64,000 nt of DNA, taken from the NCBI RefSeq assembly GCF_001654985.1, contig NZ_LXEU01000069.1, positions 1-64,000 of the forward strand, given 5' to 3'. The position numbers and the translations under genes were made by a program. Below are positions 48,094 through 61,425 of the stretch, in pieces. The DNA is from Kluyvera georgiana ATCC 51603. GTDB taxonomy: Bacteria; Pseudomonadota; Gammaproteobacteria; Enterobacterales; Enterobacteriaceae. The notes under the pieces were generated by a model that was given only the letters and a program-made list of their open reading frames with translations, ran no database searches and was not told where the DNA came from. The first letter of the stretch is position 1. Every line of letters starts with the position of its first letter.

Positions 48094-49086
48094 ATGAAAA
48101 ACAATCGGATGACATTACAGGATATTGCCGCGCTGGCCGGGCTGAATAAGATGACGGTCAGCCGTTATCTGCGTGACCCGAATCAGGTGTCGCAGCGCAG
48201 CCGCGAATTGATTTCGAAAGTCATGGAAGAGAACAACTACATTCCCAACCGCGCCCCGGAAATTCTGCTCAACGCCCGCAGCAAAACCATTGGCGTGCTA
48301 ATCCCTTCGTTCCGTAATCAGATCTTTGCCGACGTGCTGGCGGGGATTGAATCCGTCACCTCGGCCTGCCAGTACCAGACGCTGATCGCTAACTACGAAT
48401 ACGACGCCGAGCGCGAGGAGCGTGAGGTGCTGAACCTGCTCTCCTACAATATCGACGGCCTGATCCTCACGGGAAAACTGCATACCGAACGGATGGTACA
48501 GTACGTGCGCGCCAGCGGCGTTCCGGTGGCGGAGCTGATGGATATTAGCGGCCAGTATCTGGATATTCAGGTTGGCTTTGATAACGAAAAAGCGGCGTAC
48601 GAAATGACGCAGGCCTTTATCGACAGCGGCAAGCGCAGCATTGCGTTCTTTGGTTCGATGGATGACCCTCGCGATCTCAGCCGTTTTCGCGGCACCGAGA
48701 AAGCGCTGGCGGCACAGGGGCTGGAAGCGTACCACCTGGCGCCAAAAACGATTTCGTCGGTGACGCTGGGCCGCAAGATGTTCCAGCAGGCGATGGCGGA
48801 AAAACCAGATATTGACGCGATTTTCTGTACCAACGATGACCTTGCCGTCGGCGTGCTGCTGGAGTGTCAGGCGCAGCACTTCGACGTGCCGGGAAAAATG
48901 GCGATTGCCGGTTTCCACGGTCTGGAAATTGGCCGCGCGCGGCTGCAAAAAATTGCCAGCGTGATTACGCCGCGCTTTGAGATTGGTAAAACGGCAGCGG
49001 ATATTCTGATTAAGCGCTTGAACGGGAAAGATGTGCCGGGCAGCGTCAACCTCGGTTACCAGATCTATTACGGCGATACGCTGTAG
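48094..49086 (+). CDS. LacI family repressor, GntR/IdnR-like (paralogue)
   Basis: A 330-residue repressor, same length and fold as the one at 4370-5362. HTH 'MTLQDIAALAGLNKMTVSRY' nearly repeats 'ITLEDIAALAGVTKMTVSRY', and both share 'PSF.NQIF.DVLAGIESVT' and 'IAGFHGLEIG'. It follows the MFS gene by 82 bases in the same direction and is convergent with leuD. It probably represses its own module through the palindromes at 45729-45757. The start ATG 48094 fits the family; earlier in-frame starts give no LacI sequence. Confidence 0.88.
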   Translation: MKNNRMTLQDIAALAGLNKMTVSRYLRDPNQVSQRSRELISKVMEENNYIPNRAPEILLNARSKTIGVLIPSFRNQIFADVLAGIESVTSACQYQTLIANYEYDAEREEREVLNLLSYNIDGLILTGKLHTERMVQYVRASGVPVAELMDISGQYLDIQVGFDNEKAAYEMTQAFIDSGKRSIAFFGSMDDPRDLSRFRGTEKALAAQGLEAYHLAPKTISSVTLGRKMFQQAMAEKPDIDAIFCTNDDLAVGVLLECQAQHFDVPGKMAIAGFHGLEIGRARLQKIASVITPRFEIGKTAADILIKRLNGKDVPGSVNLGYQIYYGDTL

Positions 49087-49099
49087 GCGGGAAGAAGAG

Positions 49100-49123
49100 G
49101 CTGGCCACCGTGCGGTGACCAGC
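49100..49123. terminator. Hairpin between the LacI gene and leuD
   Basis: Stem GCTGGCCACC (49100-49109), loop GTGC, stem GGTGACCAGC (49114-49123) with one C-A mismatch. On minus it is followed by CTCTTCTT, so it may end the leu operon; on plus there is no U run. Confidence 0.55.
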
Positions 49124-49131
49124 GGGAGAGA

Positions 49132-49737
49132 TTACTGCATAAACGCCGGTTGCTTGTTCTCGTAGGCCGAGATGGCGTCTTCGTGCTGCAAGGTCAGGCC
49201 AATGCTGTCCAGCCCGTTGAGCATGCAGTGGCGGCGGAAGTCGTCGATTTTAAAGCTGTACGACTTATCGCCCGCTTTCACCACCTGCGCTTCCAGATCC
49301 ACTTCAAATTTAATGCCCGGGTTCGCCTGTACCAGCTTGAACAGCTCATCGACCTGCGCGTCACTTAACGTCACCGGCAGCAGCTGGTTGTTGAAGCTGT
49401 TGCCGTAGAAGATGTCGGCGAAGCTCGGCGCTATCACCACTTTAAAACCGTAGTCGGTCAGCGCCCACGGCGCGTGCTCACGGGATGAGCCGCAGCCGAA
49501 GTTTTCGCGCGCCAGCAGAATCGACGCCCCTTTGTATTCCGGGAAGTTCAGCACGAACTCGGGGTTCGGCTGCTCGCCTTTGTCGTCGAGGAAGCGCCAG
49601 TCGTTAAACAGGTGCGCGCCAAAGCCGGTGCGGGTCACCTTCTGCAAAAACTGCTTCGGGATGATGGCATCGGTATCGACGTTCGCGGCATCCAGCGGCA
49701 CCACCAGTCCCGTATGTTGGGTAAATTTCTCTGCCAT
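49132..49737 (-). CDS. leuD: 3-isopropylmalate dehydratase small subunit
   Basis: A 201-residue small subunit of isopropylmalate isomerase, same length as E. coli. It contains '[13 protein letters not shown]' (swivel domain substrate loop). With LeuC it isomerises 2- to 3-isopropylmalate. It lies 10 bases after leuC and ends the leuABCD operon. Confidence 0.97.
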   Translation of the reverse strand: MAEKFTQHTGLVVPLDAANVDTDAIIPKQFLQKVTRTGFGAHLFNDWRFLDDKGEQPNPEFVLNFPEYKGASILLARENFGCGSSREHAPWALTDYGFKVVIAPSFADIFYGNSFNNQLLPVTLSDAQVDELFKLVQANPGIKFEVDLEAQVVKAGDKSYSFKIDDFRRHCMLNGLDSIGLTLQHEDAISAYENKQPAFMQ

Positions 49738-49747
49738 GATGGTTTCC

Positions 49748-51148
49748 TTATTTCATGCTACGAATGTCGGCGAAATGGCCGGTTACCGCGGCCGCTGCCG
49801 CCATCGCCGGGCTCACCAGGTGCGTACGACCACCGCGGCCCTGACGGCCTTCAAAGTTACGGTTGCTGGTGGAGGCGCAGCGCTCGCCAGGATTCAGGCG
49901 GTCATTATTCATCGCCAGGCACATCGAGCAGCCCGGCAGACGCCATTCAAAACCAGCTTCGATAAAGATCTTATCCAGACCTTCCGCTTCCGCCTGCGCT
50001 TTCACCGGGCCGGAGCCTGGCACTACCAGCGCCTGCACGCCAGGCGCCACTTTACGGCCTTTGGCGATTTCCGCCGCCGCGCGCAGATCTTCAATGCGTG
50101 AGTTGGTGCAGGATCCGATAAAGACTTTATCGATCGCCACATCGGTCAGCGGGATCCCCGGCTTCAGGCCCATGTAAGCCAATGCTTTTTCGGCGCTGGC
50201 GCGCTCGACCGGATCGTTGAACGAGGCCGGATCCGGAATGTTGTCATTTACGGAGATAACCTGGCCTGGGTTAGTCCCCCAGGTGACCTGCGGCGCAATC
50301 TCTTCCGCTTGCAGGGTGACGACGCTGTCGAAAGTGGCGCCTTCATCCGTTTGCAGGGTTTTCCAGTAGGCGACCGCGTCGTCAAAATCTTTGCCTTTCG
50401 GTGCGTGCAGACGGCCCTCGACATAGTTGAAGGTGGTCTGATCCGGTGCGACCAGGCCCGCTTTCGCGCCCAGTTCAATCGCCATGTTGCACAGGGTCAT
50501 GCGGCCTTCCATGGTCAGGTCGCGAATCGCCTCACCGCAGAATTCCACCACGTGACCGGTGCCGCCAGCGCTACCGGTTTTACCGATAATCGCCAGCACG
50601 ATGTCTTTAGCGGTGATGCCCGGCGCGGCTTTGCCGTTCACTTCAATCTTCATGGTTTTGGCGCGACCCTGTTTCAGGGTCTGCGTGGCCAGTACGTGCT
50701 CCACTTCCGAGGTGCCGATACCGAATGCCAGCGCGCCAAATGCGCCGTGGGTGGCGGTGTGGGAGTCGCCGCAGACGATAGTCATCCCCGGCAGGGTGAC
50801 GCCCTGTTCCGGCCCCATGACGTGCACGATACCCTGATATGGGTGATTCAGGTCATACAGTTCGACGCCGAACTCGTTGCAGTTCTTAATCAGCTCCTGC
50901 ATCTGGATACGCGCCATCTCGCCGGAGGCGTTGATGTCTTTGGTCTGCGTGGAGACGTTGTGATCCATGGTGGCGAAAGTTTTACCCGGCTGACGCACCG
51001 GGCGGTTGTGCGCACGCAGGCCGTCAAACGCCTGCGGCGAGGTCACTTCGTGTACCAGATGGCGGTCGATATACAGCAGCGGCGTTTCGTTAGGCGCTTC
51101 ATAGACCACGTGGGCATCAAACAACTTCTCGTATAAGGTCTTCGCCAT
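49748..51148 (-). CDS. leuC: 3-isopropylmalate dehydratase large subunit
   Basis: A 466-residue aconitase-family subunit. The [4Fe-4S] cysteines lie in '[12 protein letters not shown]' and 'GCSMCLAMN', and '[12 protein letters not shown]' is the conserved N-terminal motif. It pairs with LeuD. It lies 2 bases after leuB in the operon. Confidence 0.97.
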   Translation of the reverse strand: MAKTLYEKLFDAHVVYEAPNETPLLYIDRHLVHEVTSPQAFDGLRAHNRPVRQPGKTFATMDHNVSTQTKDINASGEMARIQMQELIKNCNEFGVELYDLNHPYQGIVHVMGPEQGVTLPGMTIVCGDSHTATHGAFGALAFGIGTSEVEHVLATQTLKQGRAKTMKIEVNGKAAPGITAKDIVLAIIGKTGSAGGTGHVVEFCGEAIRDLTMEGRMTLCNMAIELGAKAGLVAPDQTTFNYVEGRLHAPKGKDFDDAVAYWKTLQTDEGATFDSVVTLQAEEIAPQVTWGTNPGQVISVNDNIPDPASFNDPVERASAEKALAYMGLKPGIPLTDVAIDKVFIGSCTNSRIEDLRAAAEIAKGRKVAPGVQALVVPGSGPVKAQAEAEGLDKIFIEAGFEWRLPGCSMCLAMNNDRLNPGERCASTSNRNFEGRQGRGGRTHLVSPAMAAAAAVTGHFADIRSMK

Positions 51149-51150
51149 GG

Positions 51151-53813
<2,663 letters not shown>

Positions 53814-53856
53814 GGTTTAGGTCCTTGGTTAACTTGGGGCGCCTTGCTACGAGCAT

Positions 53857-53886
53857 AAAAAAACCCGCGCAGCGGCGCGGGTTTTT
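53857..53886 (-). terminator. leu operon attenuator
   Basis: Minus strand stem AAACCCGCGC, loop CGCT, stem GCGCGGGTTT plus a further T tract, 44 bases upstream of leuA and after leuL. It is the terminator hairpin of leucine attenuation; alternative pairing with upstream leader RNA was not folded here. Confidence 0.88.
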
Positions 53887-53904
53887 CGTTTAACTGATGA
53901 TGAC

Positions 53905-53991
53905 TTAACGTTGAACGTCGCACACCAGCCTACCGCGCACAGAAGAGGCGTTTAGTAGTAGTAGGCCGTTGAAGCGAGTGGTACGGAACAT
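53905..53991 (-). CDS. leuL: leu operon leader peptide
   Basis: A 28-residue ORF with a GGAG ribosome site. Its sequence MFRTTRFNGLLLLNASSVRG contains four consecutive leucine codons, all CTA, a rare codon. Stalling of ribosomes here under leucine shortage frees the antiterminator, as in E. coli leuL. It lies between the leu promoter and the attenuator. Confidence 0.9.
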   Translation of the reverse strand: MFRTTRFNGLLLLNASSVRGRLVCDVQR

Positions 53992-54026
53992 GTCATCATT
54001 CTCCAGATGAATTCGATATGCTTTTA

Positions 54027-54055
54027 GTGGTACTGGATATGCTTTCTGATGTCAA
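54027..54055 (-). promoter_or_regulatory. leuLABCD promoter
   Basis: Minus strand -35 TTGACA (54050-54055) and -10 TACCAC (54027-54032), 17 bases apart, upstream of leuL by about 36 bases. The surrounding CCAGT and CTAAAAGCATATCG match the E. coli leu promoter. Confidence 0.78.
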
Positions 54056-54059
54056 CCCT

Positions 54060-54591
54060 GAGTGAAGAAAAGAGGACAAAGGAAGGGGGGAAAGGAAACG
54101 GGTAAATTAGCTAATTGTGCTGACGAGTGTCTCACTTTATAGAATATCGTTTTCTTAGGTTGTTCATGGTTTTAATATTTTGTCGCATATTCACATGATT
54201 AATCGCAACTTATCATGAGTTGGTCACGTTTTCGTGTTTAACCTATCAATTTGATAATGTTGGTTTTATTGTTTGATAGCTCACCGCCTGTGAAGATAAA
54301 ACACTATTTCTGCTACCAGAATGTTAATTTTGACAGTATCAAAAATAAAACAATTTAATAATGCTTAATTTAATGTGTCTTTTTCTGTCTGTTGTATATT
54401 CGTCTAATCTATGGGTAAACTATCTACCATTAGCTTGGTGATATAAATTAAGGGTGATTTTCTTTGGGAAATTCACTCTTATGCATCTTTATATATTCCT
54501 ATTTTTATTTAATTCTCTTTTTTGGATTTTATATGCATGGTAAATCATATAGCCTCAATATATTACTGCGATTCTGTAAAGGGAGTTTTGT
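54060..54591 (+). other. AT-rich leuO upstream region
   Basis: About 530 bases between the leu promoter and leuO, distinctly AT-rich with runs of T and A. There is no convincing ORF. In E. coli the corresponding region is bound by H-NS and LeuO and silences leuO; the base composition here fits that. A good ribosome site (GGGAG) precedes the leuO ATG at 54592. Confidence 0.6.
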
Positions 54592-55563
54592 ATGACAATG
54601 GAGTCTGAGAGCGTAATTAGCGCGCCGGAGAAGCAGCGAGTCTCTGTTAATGAAGGAACCAAACCGCAGCTTCGAATGGTCGATTTAAATCTACTGACCG
54701 TATTTGATGCGGTGATGCAGGAGCAAAATATTACCCGTGCCGCGCATATGCTTGGCATGTCCCAGCCCGCGGTCAGCAACGCCGTGGCGCGTTTGAAGGT
54801 GATGTTTAACGACGAGCTGTTCGTTCGCTACGGCCGCGGCATCCAGCCTACCGCTCGCGCTTTCCAGCTGTTCGGCTCCATTCGTCAGGCGCTGCAGTTG
54901 GTGCAAAATGAATTGCCAGGTTCGGGTTTTGAGCCGTTGAGCAGCGAACGGGTATTTAATCTTTGTGTTTGCAGTCCGCTGGATAATTATCTGACGTCTA
55001 TTATCTTAAATAAGGTGAATGAAGTCGCACCACATATTCACATGGTGTTTAAATCATCCTTAAACCAAAACACTGAGCATCAGCTACGTTACCAGGAAAT
55101 CGAATTTGTCCTGGGATACGAAGAGTTTCGCCGCCCGGAATTTGCGTGTGTCCCTTTATTTAATGACGAAATGGTGCTCGTGGTCAGTAAGACGCATCCT
55201 CGCATTAACGGTCCGGTTTCGGAATCTCAAATTTATCAGGAAGAGCACGCGGTGGTTTCGCTGGATCGCTATGCGTCATTTAGCCAACCGTGGTATGACT
55301 CGGTGGATAAACAAAGCCGTATTGCCTATCAGGGCATGGCGCTGGTCAGCGTATTAAATGTGGTTTCTCAAACCCATCTGGTCGCCATCGCGCCGCGCCG
55401 CCTGGCGGAAGAGTTTTCCGAGCAGCTTCACTTGCAGGTATTACCGCTTCCGATGAAGCTAAATAGCCGTACCTGCTACCTTTCCTGGCATGAGGCGGCG
55501 GGCCGTGATAAAGGTCACCAGTGGATGGAAGAGCTGCTGGTCAATGCTTGCCGTCCGCAATAG
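54592..55563 (+). CDS. leuO: LysR-type regulator LeuO
   Basis: A 323-residue LysR regulator (E. coli 314). The variable N-terminal 28 residues are followed by the HTH ([20 protein letters not shown], about 30-49, '[14 protein letters not shown]') and an effector domain (about 115-320). LeuO counteracts H-NS at many stress and silenced loci. The start ATG 54592 has GGAG; ATG 54598 is also possible. It lies between the leu and ilvIH operons as usual. Confidence 0.96.
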   Translation: MTMESESVISAPEKQRVSVNEGTKPQLRMVDLNLLTVFDAVMQEQNITRAAHMLGMSQPAVSNAVARLKVMFNDELFVRYGRGIQPTARAFQLFGSIRQALQLVQNELPGSGFEPLSSERVFNLCVCSPLDNYLTSIILNKVNEVAPHIHMVFKSSLNQNTEHQLRYQEIEFVLGYEEFRRPEFACVPLFNDEMVLVVSKTHPRINGPVSESQIYQEEHAVVSLDRYASFSQPWYDSVDKQSRIAYQGMALVSVLNVVSQTHLVAIAPRRLAEEFSEQLHLQVLPLPMKLNSRTCYLSWHEAAGRDKGHQWMEELLVNACRPQ

Positions 55564-55952
55564 CCTCTGGCAATAAGCAGAATGCATTAGCATTCTGCTT
55601 ATCTTGTCTATCAAGCTAAAAGTAGAATATTGTTCTGTTGTTGTCCCTGGCGCGGCGCGGTGAGAAAGTGAAAAATGCAGGTTTTGCTGTAATGATGTCA
55701 TTCGCCCGAGTATCTACGTCCTCCTTTTCTTATCGATGAAGTAATCCACCATCATTTTCCCTTTTCTCTTTATTTTTTCTCTTTTGGGTACTGCACCTAC
55801 GCCGGATGGGTGAATTGCCTGCCTGGTGGCGAGCGGTTATGTTAGGTCGTGACCTTAATTCAGCGCCGGTGGATGGCTGACGCGCCGTCGACGCATGACC
55901 GTCGGAAAATGATTTCCCCGGTCATCAAGAAAGAGAAGCCTGGAGGCAAATC
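55564..55952 (+). other. leuO-ilvI intergenic region
   Basis: No gene seen. A perfect 13-bp inverted repeat ATAAGCAGAATGC-ATTA-GCATTCTGCTTAT (55573-55602) follows leuO, without a U run. Downstream to 55952 is the ilvIH control region; in E. coli it has several Lrp sites, and AT-rich stretches here (55740-55790) are compatible, but individual sites were not assigned. Confidence 0.5.
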
Positions 55953-57677
55953 ATGGAGATGTTGTCAGGAGCCGAGATGGTCGTCCGATCGTTAATCGAT
56001 CAGGGCGTAAAGCAGGTATTTGGCTACCCGGGGGGCGCGGTCCTCGATATTTATGACGCGCTGCATACGGTCGGCGGCATCGATCACGTACTGGTTCGCC
56101 ACGAACAGGCGGCGGTGCACATGGCTGACGGCCTGGCGCGCGCGACCGGTGAAGTGGGAGTAGTGCTGGTCACCTCTGGCCCGGGGGCGACGAACGCCAT
56201 CACCGGGATTGCAACGGCCTATATGGACTCCATCCCGCTGGTGGTGCTTTCCGGTCAGGTGGCCACTTCGCTGATTGGCTATGATGCGTTTCAGGAGTGC
56301 GACATGGTCGGGATCTCCCGTCCGGTGGTGAAGCACAGCTTCCTGGTGAAACAGACCGAAGATATTCCCGCTGTGCTGAAGAAAGCTTTCTGGCTGGCGG
56401 CCAGCGGTCGTCCGGGACCGGTCGTTGTCGACCTGCCGAAAGATATCCTCAACCCGGCGAATAAACTGCCGTACGTCTGGCCGGATGCGGTCAGCATGCG
56501 CTCTTACAACCCAACGACTACGGGCCATAAAGGGCAGATTAAGCGTGCGCTGCAAACGCTGATTGCGGCGAAAAAACCGGTGGTATACGTCGGCGGCGGG
56601 GTGGTTAACGCCGAGTGCCACGCACAGCTGCGTACGTTGATTGAAAAACTGAACCTGCCGGTAGCCTCTTCATTAATGGGGCTCGGCGGCTTCCCGGCCA
56701 CCCATCGTCAGGCGTTAGGTATGCTGGGGATGCACGGTACCTATGAAGCCAACATGACCATGCATCATTCTGACGTGATCTTCGCCGTTGGGGTGCGCTT
56801 TGACGATCGCACCACCAATAACCTCGCGAAGTACTGCCCGGATGCCACTGTACTGCACATTGATATCGATCCGACGTCGATCTCCAAAACGGTACCGGCG
56901 GATATTCCGATCGTCGGTGACGCAGGTCTGGTGCTCGATCAAATGCTGGAGTTGCTGGATCAAGAAAGCGTCGCCCAGCCGCTGGATGATATTCGCGACT
57001 GGTGGCAGCAGATTGAACAGTGGCGCGCCCGTCACTGCCTGAAGTATGACGATAAGAGCGAACAAATTAAGCCCCAGGCGGTGGTCGAAACCGTCTGGAA
57101 ACTGACCCAGGGCGACGCCTACGTGACGTCCGACGTTGGGCAGCATCAGATGTTTGCCGCGCTGTACTACCCGTTTGATAAGCCGCGTCGTTGGATCAAC
57201 TCCGGCGGTCTGGGCACCATGGGCTTTGGCCTTCCCGCTGCGCTGGGCGTCAAAATGGCGCTGCCGGAAGAAACCGTCATTTGCGTGACTGGCGATGGCA
57301 GCATCCAGATGAACATTCAGGAGCTGTCGACCGCGCTGCAATATGAGCTGCCGGTGCTGGTGTTGAACCTGAATAATGGCTATCTGGGGATGGTGAAACA
57401 GTGGCAGGACATGATTTACTCCGGGCGTCATTCTCAGTCCTATATGCAGTCGCTGCCAGACTTTGTGCGCCTGGCTGAAGCTTACGGGCATGTTGGTATT
57501 CGCATTACGCGTCCGGACGAGCTGGAGAGCAAGCTCGCTGAGGCGCTGGAGCAGGTGCGCAATAATCGCCTGGTGTTTGTCGACGTCGCCGTCGACGGTA
57601 GCGAACATGTCTACCCGATGCAGATTCGCGGCGGGGCAATGGACGAGATGTGGCTGAGCAAAACGGAGAGAACCTGA
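55953..57677 (+). CDS. ilvI: Acetolactate synthase III large subunit
   Basis: A 574-residue thiamine-diphosphate enzyme, same length as E. coli IlvI. N-terminal '[14 protein letters not shown]' and the catalytic Glu region '[13 protein letters not shown]', and a C-terminal TPP motif '[14 protein letters not shown]'. It makes acetolactate or acetohydroxybutyrate for branched-chain amino acids, with valine feedback through IlvH. ATG 55953 has a TGGAGG ribosome site. ilvH begins 2 bases after its stop. Confidence 0.97.
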   Translation: MEMLSGAEMVVRSLIDQGVKQVFGYPGGAVLDIYDALHTVGGIDHVLVRHEQAAVHMADGLARATGEVGVVLVTSGPGATNAITGIATAYMDSIPLVVLSGQVATSLIGYDAFQECDMVGISRPVVKHSFLVKQTEDIPAVLKKAFWLAASGRPGPVVVDLPKDILNPANKLPYVWPDAVSMRSYNPTTTGHKGQIKRALQTLIAAKKPVVYVGGGVVNAECHAQLRTLIEKLNLPVASSLMGLGGFPATHRQALGMLGMHGTYEANMTMHHSDVIFAVGVRFDDRTTNNLAKYCPDATVLHIDIDPTSISKTVPADIPIVGDAGLVLDQMLELLDQESVAQPLDDIRDWWQQIEQWRARHCLKYDDKSEQIKPQAVVETVWKLTQGDAYVTSDVGQHQMFAALYYPFDKPRRWINSGGLGTMGFGLPAALGVKMALPEETVICVTGDGSIQMNIQELSTALQYELPVLVLNLNNGYLGMVKQWQDMIYSGRHSQSYMQSLPDFVRLAEAYGHVGIRITRPDELESKLAEALEQVRNNRLVFVDVAVDGSEHVYPMQIRGGAMDEMWLSKTERT

Positions 57678-57679
57678 TT

Positions 57680-58171
57680 ATGCGCCGGATATTATCTGTA
57701 CTGCTGGAAAACGAGTCCGGGGCGCTGTCGCGCGTGATTGGGCTTTTCTCGCAACGCGGCTACAACATTGAGAGCCTGACCGTTGCACCTACCGATGACC
57801 CAACGTTGTCGCGCATGACCATTCAGACCGTCGGCGATGAGAAAACCATTGAGCAGATTGAAAAACAGCTGCATAAGCTGGTGGACGTGCTGCGGGTCAA
57901 TGAGCTGGGGCAGGGCGCACATGTTGAGCGTGAAATCATGCTGGTGAAGGTACAGGCCAGCGGCTATGGCCGTGACGAAGTGAAGCGGAATACGGAGATT
58001 TTCCGTGGGCAGATTATCGACGTCACGCCGTCGCTCTATACCGTCCAACTGGCGGGCACCAGCGACAAGCTGGATGCGTTCCTCGCCTCGCTGCGCGATG
58101 TCGCAAGAATTGTTGAAGTAGCACGCTCCGGCGTGGTCGGTTTGTCGCGCGGCGATAAGATTATGCGTTAA
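57680..58171 (+). CDS. ilvH: Acetolactate synthase III regulatory subunit
   Basis: A 163-residue ACT-domain regulatory subunit, same length as E. coli IlvH. N-terminal ACT domain '[20 protein letters not shown]' binds valine and the C-terminal domain activates IlvI. The start is ATG 57680 (MRRILSVL). Ends the ilvIH operon, followed by REP units. Confidence 0.97.
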   Translation: MRRILSVLLENESGALSRVIGLFSQRGYNIESLTVAPTDDPTLSRMTIQTVGDEKTIEQIEKQLHKLVDVLRVNELGQGAHVEREIMLVKVQASGYGRDEVKRNTEIFRGQIIDVTPSLYTVQLAGTSDKLDAFLASLRDVARIVEVARSGVVGLSRGDKIMR

Positions 58172-58205
58172 TCGTGTTGTCCTGAAGCCGTAACCAGCAA
58201 CGGTA

Positions 58206-58284
58206 AGCCGGATAAGGCGTTTACGCCGCCATCCGGCAACTTGCGCGGTTCTGCCGGATGGCGCTTCGCTGATCCGGCCTACAA
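58206..58284. repeat. REP/BIME units between ilvH and cra
   Basis: Two REP units: GCCGGATAAGGCGTTTACGCCGCCATCCGGC (about 58207-58237) and GCCGGATGGCGCTTCGCTGATCCGGCCTAC (about 58253-58282), in opposite polarity. Confidence 0.85.
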
Positions 58285-58300
58285 CTCATCGCTTAATCGT

Positions 58301-58328
58301 AGCCCGGCCTGAAGTCGGGCTTTTTTTT
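58301..58328 (+). terminator. Intrinsic terminator after ilvIH
   Basis: AGCCCGGCCTGAAGTCGGGC forms a stem-loop (AGCCCG/CGGGCT) followed by eight T. It separates ilvIH from cra. Confidence 0.85.
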
Positions 58329-58423
58329 GCGAAATCAGCAATAAGTGCGAACAAAACCTATTGCCGATCGGATCATTCTGCGTTTAGATGTTACGGATTA
58401 TACTTATAAAGCAAGGGGCAATT

Positions 58424-59428
58424 GTGAAACTGGATGAGATCGCCCGGCTTGCCGGTGTTTCCCGAACCACCGCCAGCTATGTGATTAACGGTAAAGCGAA
58501 GCAGTACCGCGTCAGTGATAAAACTGTCGAAAAGGTGATGGCCGTCGTGCGTGAGCACAACTACCATCCTAACGCGGTCGCCGCCGGGCTGCGTGCAGGA
58601 CGCACGCGTTCTATCGGGTTAGTTATCCCGGATCTGGAAAACACCAGCTATACCCGCATCGCCAACTATCTTGAGCGTCAGGCGCGCCAGCGCGGCTATC
58701 AGTTGCTGATTGCCTGCTCGGAAGATCAGCCGGATAACGAGATGCGCTGCATTGAGCATCTGCTGCAGCGTCAGGTTGATGCGATCATTGTCTCTACCTC
58801 GCTGCCGCCGGAGCATCCGTTCTATCAGCGCTGGGCGAACGACGCGTTCCCGATTGTCGCACTCGACCGTGCCCTTGACCGCGAACATTTCACCAGCGTT
58901 GTGGGTGCCGACCAGGATGACGCAGAAATGCTCGCCGCCGAGTTGCGTACCTTCCCGGCTGAAACCGTGCTTTATCTCGGCGCGCTGCCGGAGCTGTCGG
59001 TCAGCTATCTGCGCGAGCAGGGCTTCCGTACCGCCTGGAAAGACGATCCGCGTGAGGTACATTTCCTCTATGCCAATAGCTATGAACGTGAAGCCTCGGC
59101 GCAGCTGTTCGAGAAATGGCTTGAGACCCACCCGATGCCAGAGGCGCTGTTTACCACGTCTTTTGCGCTGTTACAGGGCGTGATGGATGTGACGTTGCGC
59201 CGTGAGGGTAAGCTGCCGACTAATCTGGCGATTGCCACCTTCGGCGATAATGAGCTGCTTGATTTCCTGCAGTGTCCGGTACTTGCGGTTGCCCAGCGTC
59301 ACCGCGATGTGGCAGAACGCGTGCTGGAGATTGTGCTGGCGAGCCTCGATGAACCGCGTAAGCCAAAACCCGGTTTGAGCCGTATTCGTCGTAACCTGTA
59401 TCGTCGCGGTAGCCTGAGCCGCCGATAA
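58424..59428 (+). CDS. cra: Catabolite repressor/activator Cra (FruR)
   Basis: A 334-residue LacI-family global regulator of carbon flow, same length as E. coli Cra. The HTH '[20 protein letters not shown]' is at the start and '[17 protein letters not shown]' follows. It responds to fructose 1-phosphate and fructose 1,6-bisphosphate. It starts with GTG 58424, preceded by AAGGGG; longer in-frame starts are out of family. In this window it links to the fructose-producing cluster only functionally, not by position. Confidence 0.96.
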   Translation: MKLDEIARLAGVSRTTASYVINGKAKQYRVSDKTVEKVMAVVREHNYHPNAVAAGLRAGRTRSIGLVIPDLENTSYTRIANYLERQARQRGYQLLIACSEDQPDNEMRCIEHLLQRQVDAIIVSTSLPPEHPFYQRWANDAFPIVALDRALDREHFTSVVGADQDDAEMLAAELRTFPAETVLYLGALPELSVSYLREQGFRTAWKDDPREVHFLYANSYEREASAQLFEKWLETHPMPEALFTTSFALLQGVMDVTLRREGKLPTNLAIATFGDNELLDFLQCPVLAVAQRHRDVAERVLEIVLASLDEPRKPKPGLSRIRRNLYRRGSLSRR

Positions 59429-59941
59429 GTTTTTCATGATGGGGCGGCGAAATGTCGCCTCCATTACATAAAACTTAATTCTTATGTGGATATTCAGATT
59501 ATTCCTCATTTTTGGTTAGCACTCTATTTAATACGCCTCATTTGTCCCCCTTCCGTGCTTATTATTGTGAACACAAAGTAAAAATATATTATTTGTGTAT
59601 TATTTTGTTACATTCGCCGTGCGGATTGCCGAAATAACAAACACTTCTCAACTCCCCTACCAGAATGGGCGAGCCAGCAGAACGTCATTCCCCTTCGGGG
59701 CGCGCCACAGAGGACTGTTAACGCGCATCATAATGTCCTAAAATGCCGCTCGCGTCGCAAACTGACACTTTATATATTCTTTTGATGATATTTAGTCGCG
59801 TTAACGTGATGTGAATCCCTTTGTATTTTTCTTGCGGGTATTCATGACGTTAATTTGCCTCGTCTGTTGGATAATTTTTAATCAGAGCTATTGTCGGCCT
59901 TAAATAGCGGTATTTTGGACTCTGTTGGCATTCATGCTGGC
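59429..59941 (+). other. cra-mraZ intergenic region
   Basis: About 510 bases with no convincing gene. An imperfect hairpin (GGGGCGGCGAAATGTCGCCTCC, about 59441-59462) may end cra. A CCCCTTCGGGG hairpin (59691-59701) and AT-rich stretches follow. The mra promoter begins at 59942. Confidence 0.5.
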
Positions 59942-60004
59942 TTGACAAGCTTTTCCTCTGCTCCGTAAACTCCTTTGAGTGGGAATTTGTGGGTTAAAGT
60001 GGTA
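59942..60004 (+). promoter_or_regulatory. mra promoter and MraZ boxes
   Basis: TTGACA (59942-59947) and TAAACT (59966-59971), 18 apart, give the division cluster promoter. It is followed by three direct MraZ-type boxes five bases apart: TGGGA (59980-59984), TGGGT (59990-59994) and TGGTA (60000-60004), with GGGTG (60010-60014) as a possible weak fourth. These allow autorepression by MraZ. Confidence 0.85.
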
Positions 60005-60022
60005 ATAAGGGGTGAGGCTGGC

Positions 60023-60481
60023 ATGTTCCGAGGGGCAACGTTAGTCAATCTTGACAACAAAGGGCGTTTAGCCGTTCCTGTCCGATATCGGGACACGTTG
60101 ATCGAGAGCGCTACCGGTCAAATGGTTTGTACCATTGACATCCATCACCCCTGCCTGCTGCTTTATCCTCTGCCCGAATGGGAAATTATCGAGCAAAAGC
60201 TATCGCGTTTGTCGAGCATGAATCCCGTTGAGCGCCGCGTGCAGCGGCTGCTGCTAGGGCATGCCAGCGAATGTCAGATGGATAATGCCGGGCGGTTGTT
60301 AATCGCGCCGGTTTTACGGCAACACGCCGGATTGACCAAAGAAGTGATGCTGGTCGGGCAGTTCAACAAGTTTGAACTGTGGGATGAGACGGCCTGGTAT
60401 CAACGGGTCAAGGAAGATATCGACGCTGAGCAATCTGCTTCAGGGGCGCTGTCGGAGCGATTGCAGGATTTGTCCTTATAA
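60023..60481 (+). CDS. mraZ: MraZ, transcriptional regulator of the division cluster
   Basis: A 152-residue SpoVT/AbrB-fold protein made of two repeats ([14 protein letters not shown] near 10-23 and [14 protein letters not shown] near 88-101), same length as E. coli. It represses its own promoter by binding the TGGGN boxes. The start at 60023 (MFRGATLVN) has GAGG upstream; the 16-codon upstream extension reads through the operator and is rejected. First gene of the dcw cluster. Confidence 0.96.
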   Translation: MFRGATLVNLDNKGRLAVPVRYRDTLIESATGQMVCTIDIHHPCLLLYPLPEWEIIEQKLSRLSSMNPVERRVQRLLLGHASECQMDNAGRLLIAPVLRQHAGLTKEVMLVGQFNKFELWDETAWYQRVKEDIDAEQSASGALSERLQDLSL

Positions 60482-60483
60482 AT

Positions 60484-61425
60484 ATGATGGAAAACTTTAA
60501 ACACACCACGGTACTGCTGGACGAGGCGGTTAACGGCCTGAATATCCGTCCGGACGGTATCTATATTGATGGCACCTTTGGTCGCGGTGGTCACTCGCGC
60601 CTGATCCTCTCGCAGCTTGGCGAGCAGGGGCGCCTGATTGCGATCGATCGCGATCCTGAGGCGATTGCGGTGGCGAAGACCATCGACGATCCGCGTTTTT
60701 CCATCGTGCATGGCCCTTTCTCTGCGCTGGCGGACTACGTCGCCGAGCGCGATCTCGTTGGTAAGATCGACGGGATTCTTCTCGATCTTGGCGTTTCTTC
60801 ACCGCAGCTTGACGATGCCGAGCGCGGTTTCTCGTTTATGCGCGATGGCCCGCTGGACATGCGTATGGACCCAACTCGCGGCCAGTCTGCCGCTGAATGG
60901 CTGCAAACGGCAGAAGAAGCGGATATCGCCTGGGTGATTAAAACCTTCGGCGAAGAGCGCTTTGGTAAACGTATTGCCCGCGCCATCGTTGAGCGCAACC
61001 GCGTGGAACCGATGACCCGCACCAAAGAGCTGGCGGAAGTGATCGCCGCCGCGATGCCGGTGAAAGACAAATTCAAACACCCCGCAACCCGTACCTTCCA
61101 GGCGGTGCGTATTTGGGTGAACAGTGAGCTGGAGGAGATAGAGCTGGCGCTAAAAAGCTCGCTTGGCGTGCTGGCCCCGGGTGGGCGGCTTTCCATTATC
61201 AGCTTCCATTCGCTGGAAGACCGCATCGTGAAGCGCTTTATGCGTGAGCAGAGCCGCGGTCCACAGGTTCCGGCGGGGATCCCGATGACCGAAGAGCAAC
61301 TCAGGAAACTGGGTGGCCGTCATTTACGAGCGTTAGGCAAGTTGATGCCGGGCGAAGAAGAAGTGGCTGAAAATCCACGAGCTCGTAGTTCAGTTCTGCG
61401 TATTGCAGAGAGGACGAACGCATGA
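60484..61425 (+). CDS. rsmH: 16S rRNA (cytosine1402-N4)-methyltransferase
   Basis: A 313-residue SAM methyltransferase, same length as E. coli RsmH (MraW). '[19 protein letters not shown]' is the SAM-binding motif, and '[19 protein letters not shown]' is the family signature. It methylates C1402 in the ribosomal P site. It lies 2 bases after mraZ and overlaps ftsL by 4. Confidence 0.97.
   Translation: MMENFKHTTVLLDEAVNGLNIRPDGIYIDGTFGRGGHSRLILSQLGEQGRLIAIDRDPEAIAVAKTIDDPRFSIVHGPFSALADYVAERDLVGKIDGILLDLGVSSPQLDDAERGFSFMRDGPLDMRMDPTRGQSAAEWLQTAEEADIAWVIKTFGEERFGKRIARAIVERNRVEPMTRTKELAEVIAAAMPVKDKFKHPATRTFQAVRIWVNSELEEIELALKSSLGVLAPGGRLSIISFHSLEDRIVKRFMREQSRGPQVPAGIPMTEEQLRKLGGRHLRALGKLMPGEEEVAENPRARSSVLRIAERTNA

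Noticed and set aside
38881-49131. Genomic island with integrase and attachment sites between setA and leuD
   Set aside because: No integrase, tRNA, direct repeat ends or insertion sequence was found; the insertion is inferred only from comparison with the E. coli gene order.
55573-55602. Perfect 13-bp inverted repeat after leuO as an intrinsic terminator
   Set aside because: The stem is perfect but there is no U run on either strand and the stem is AT-rich at its base; it is listed only in the description of the intergenic region.
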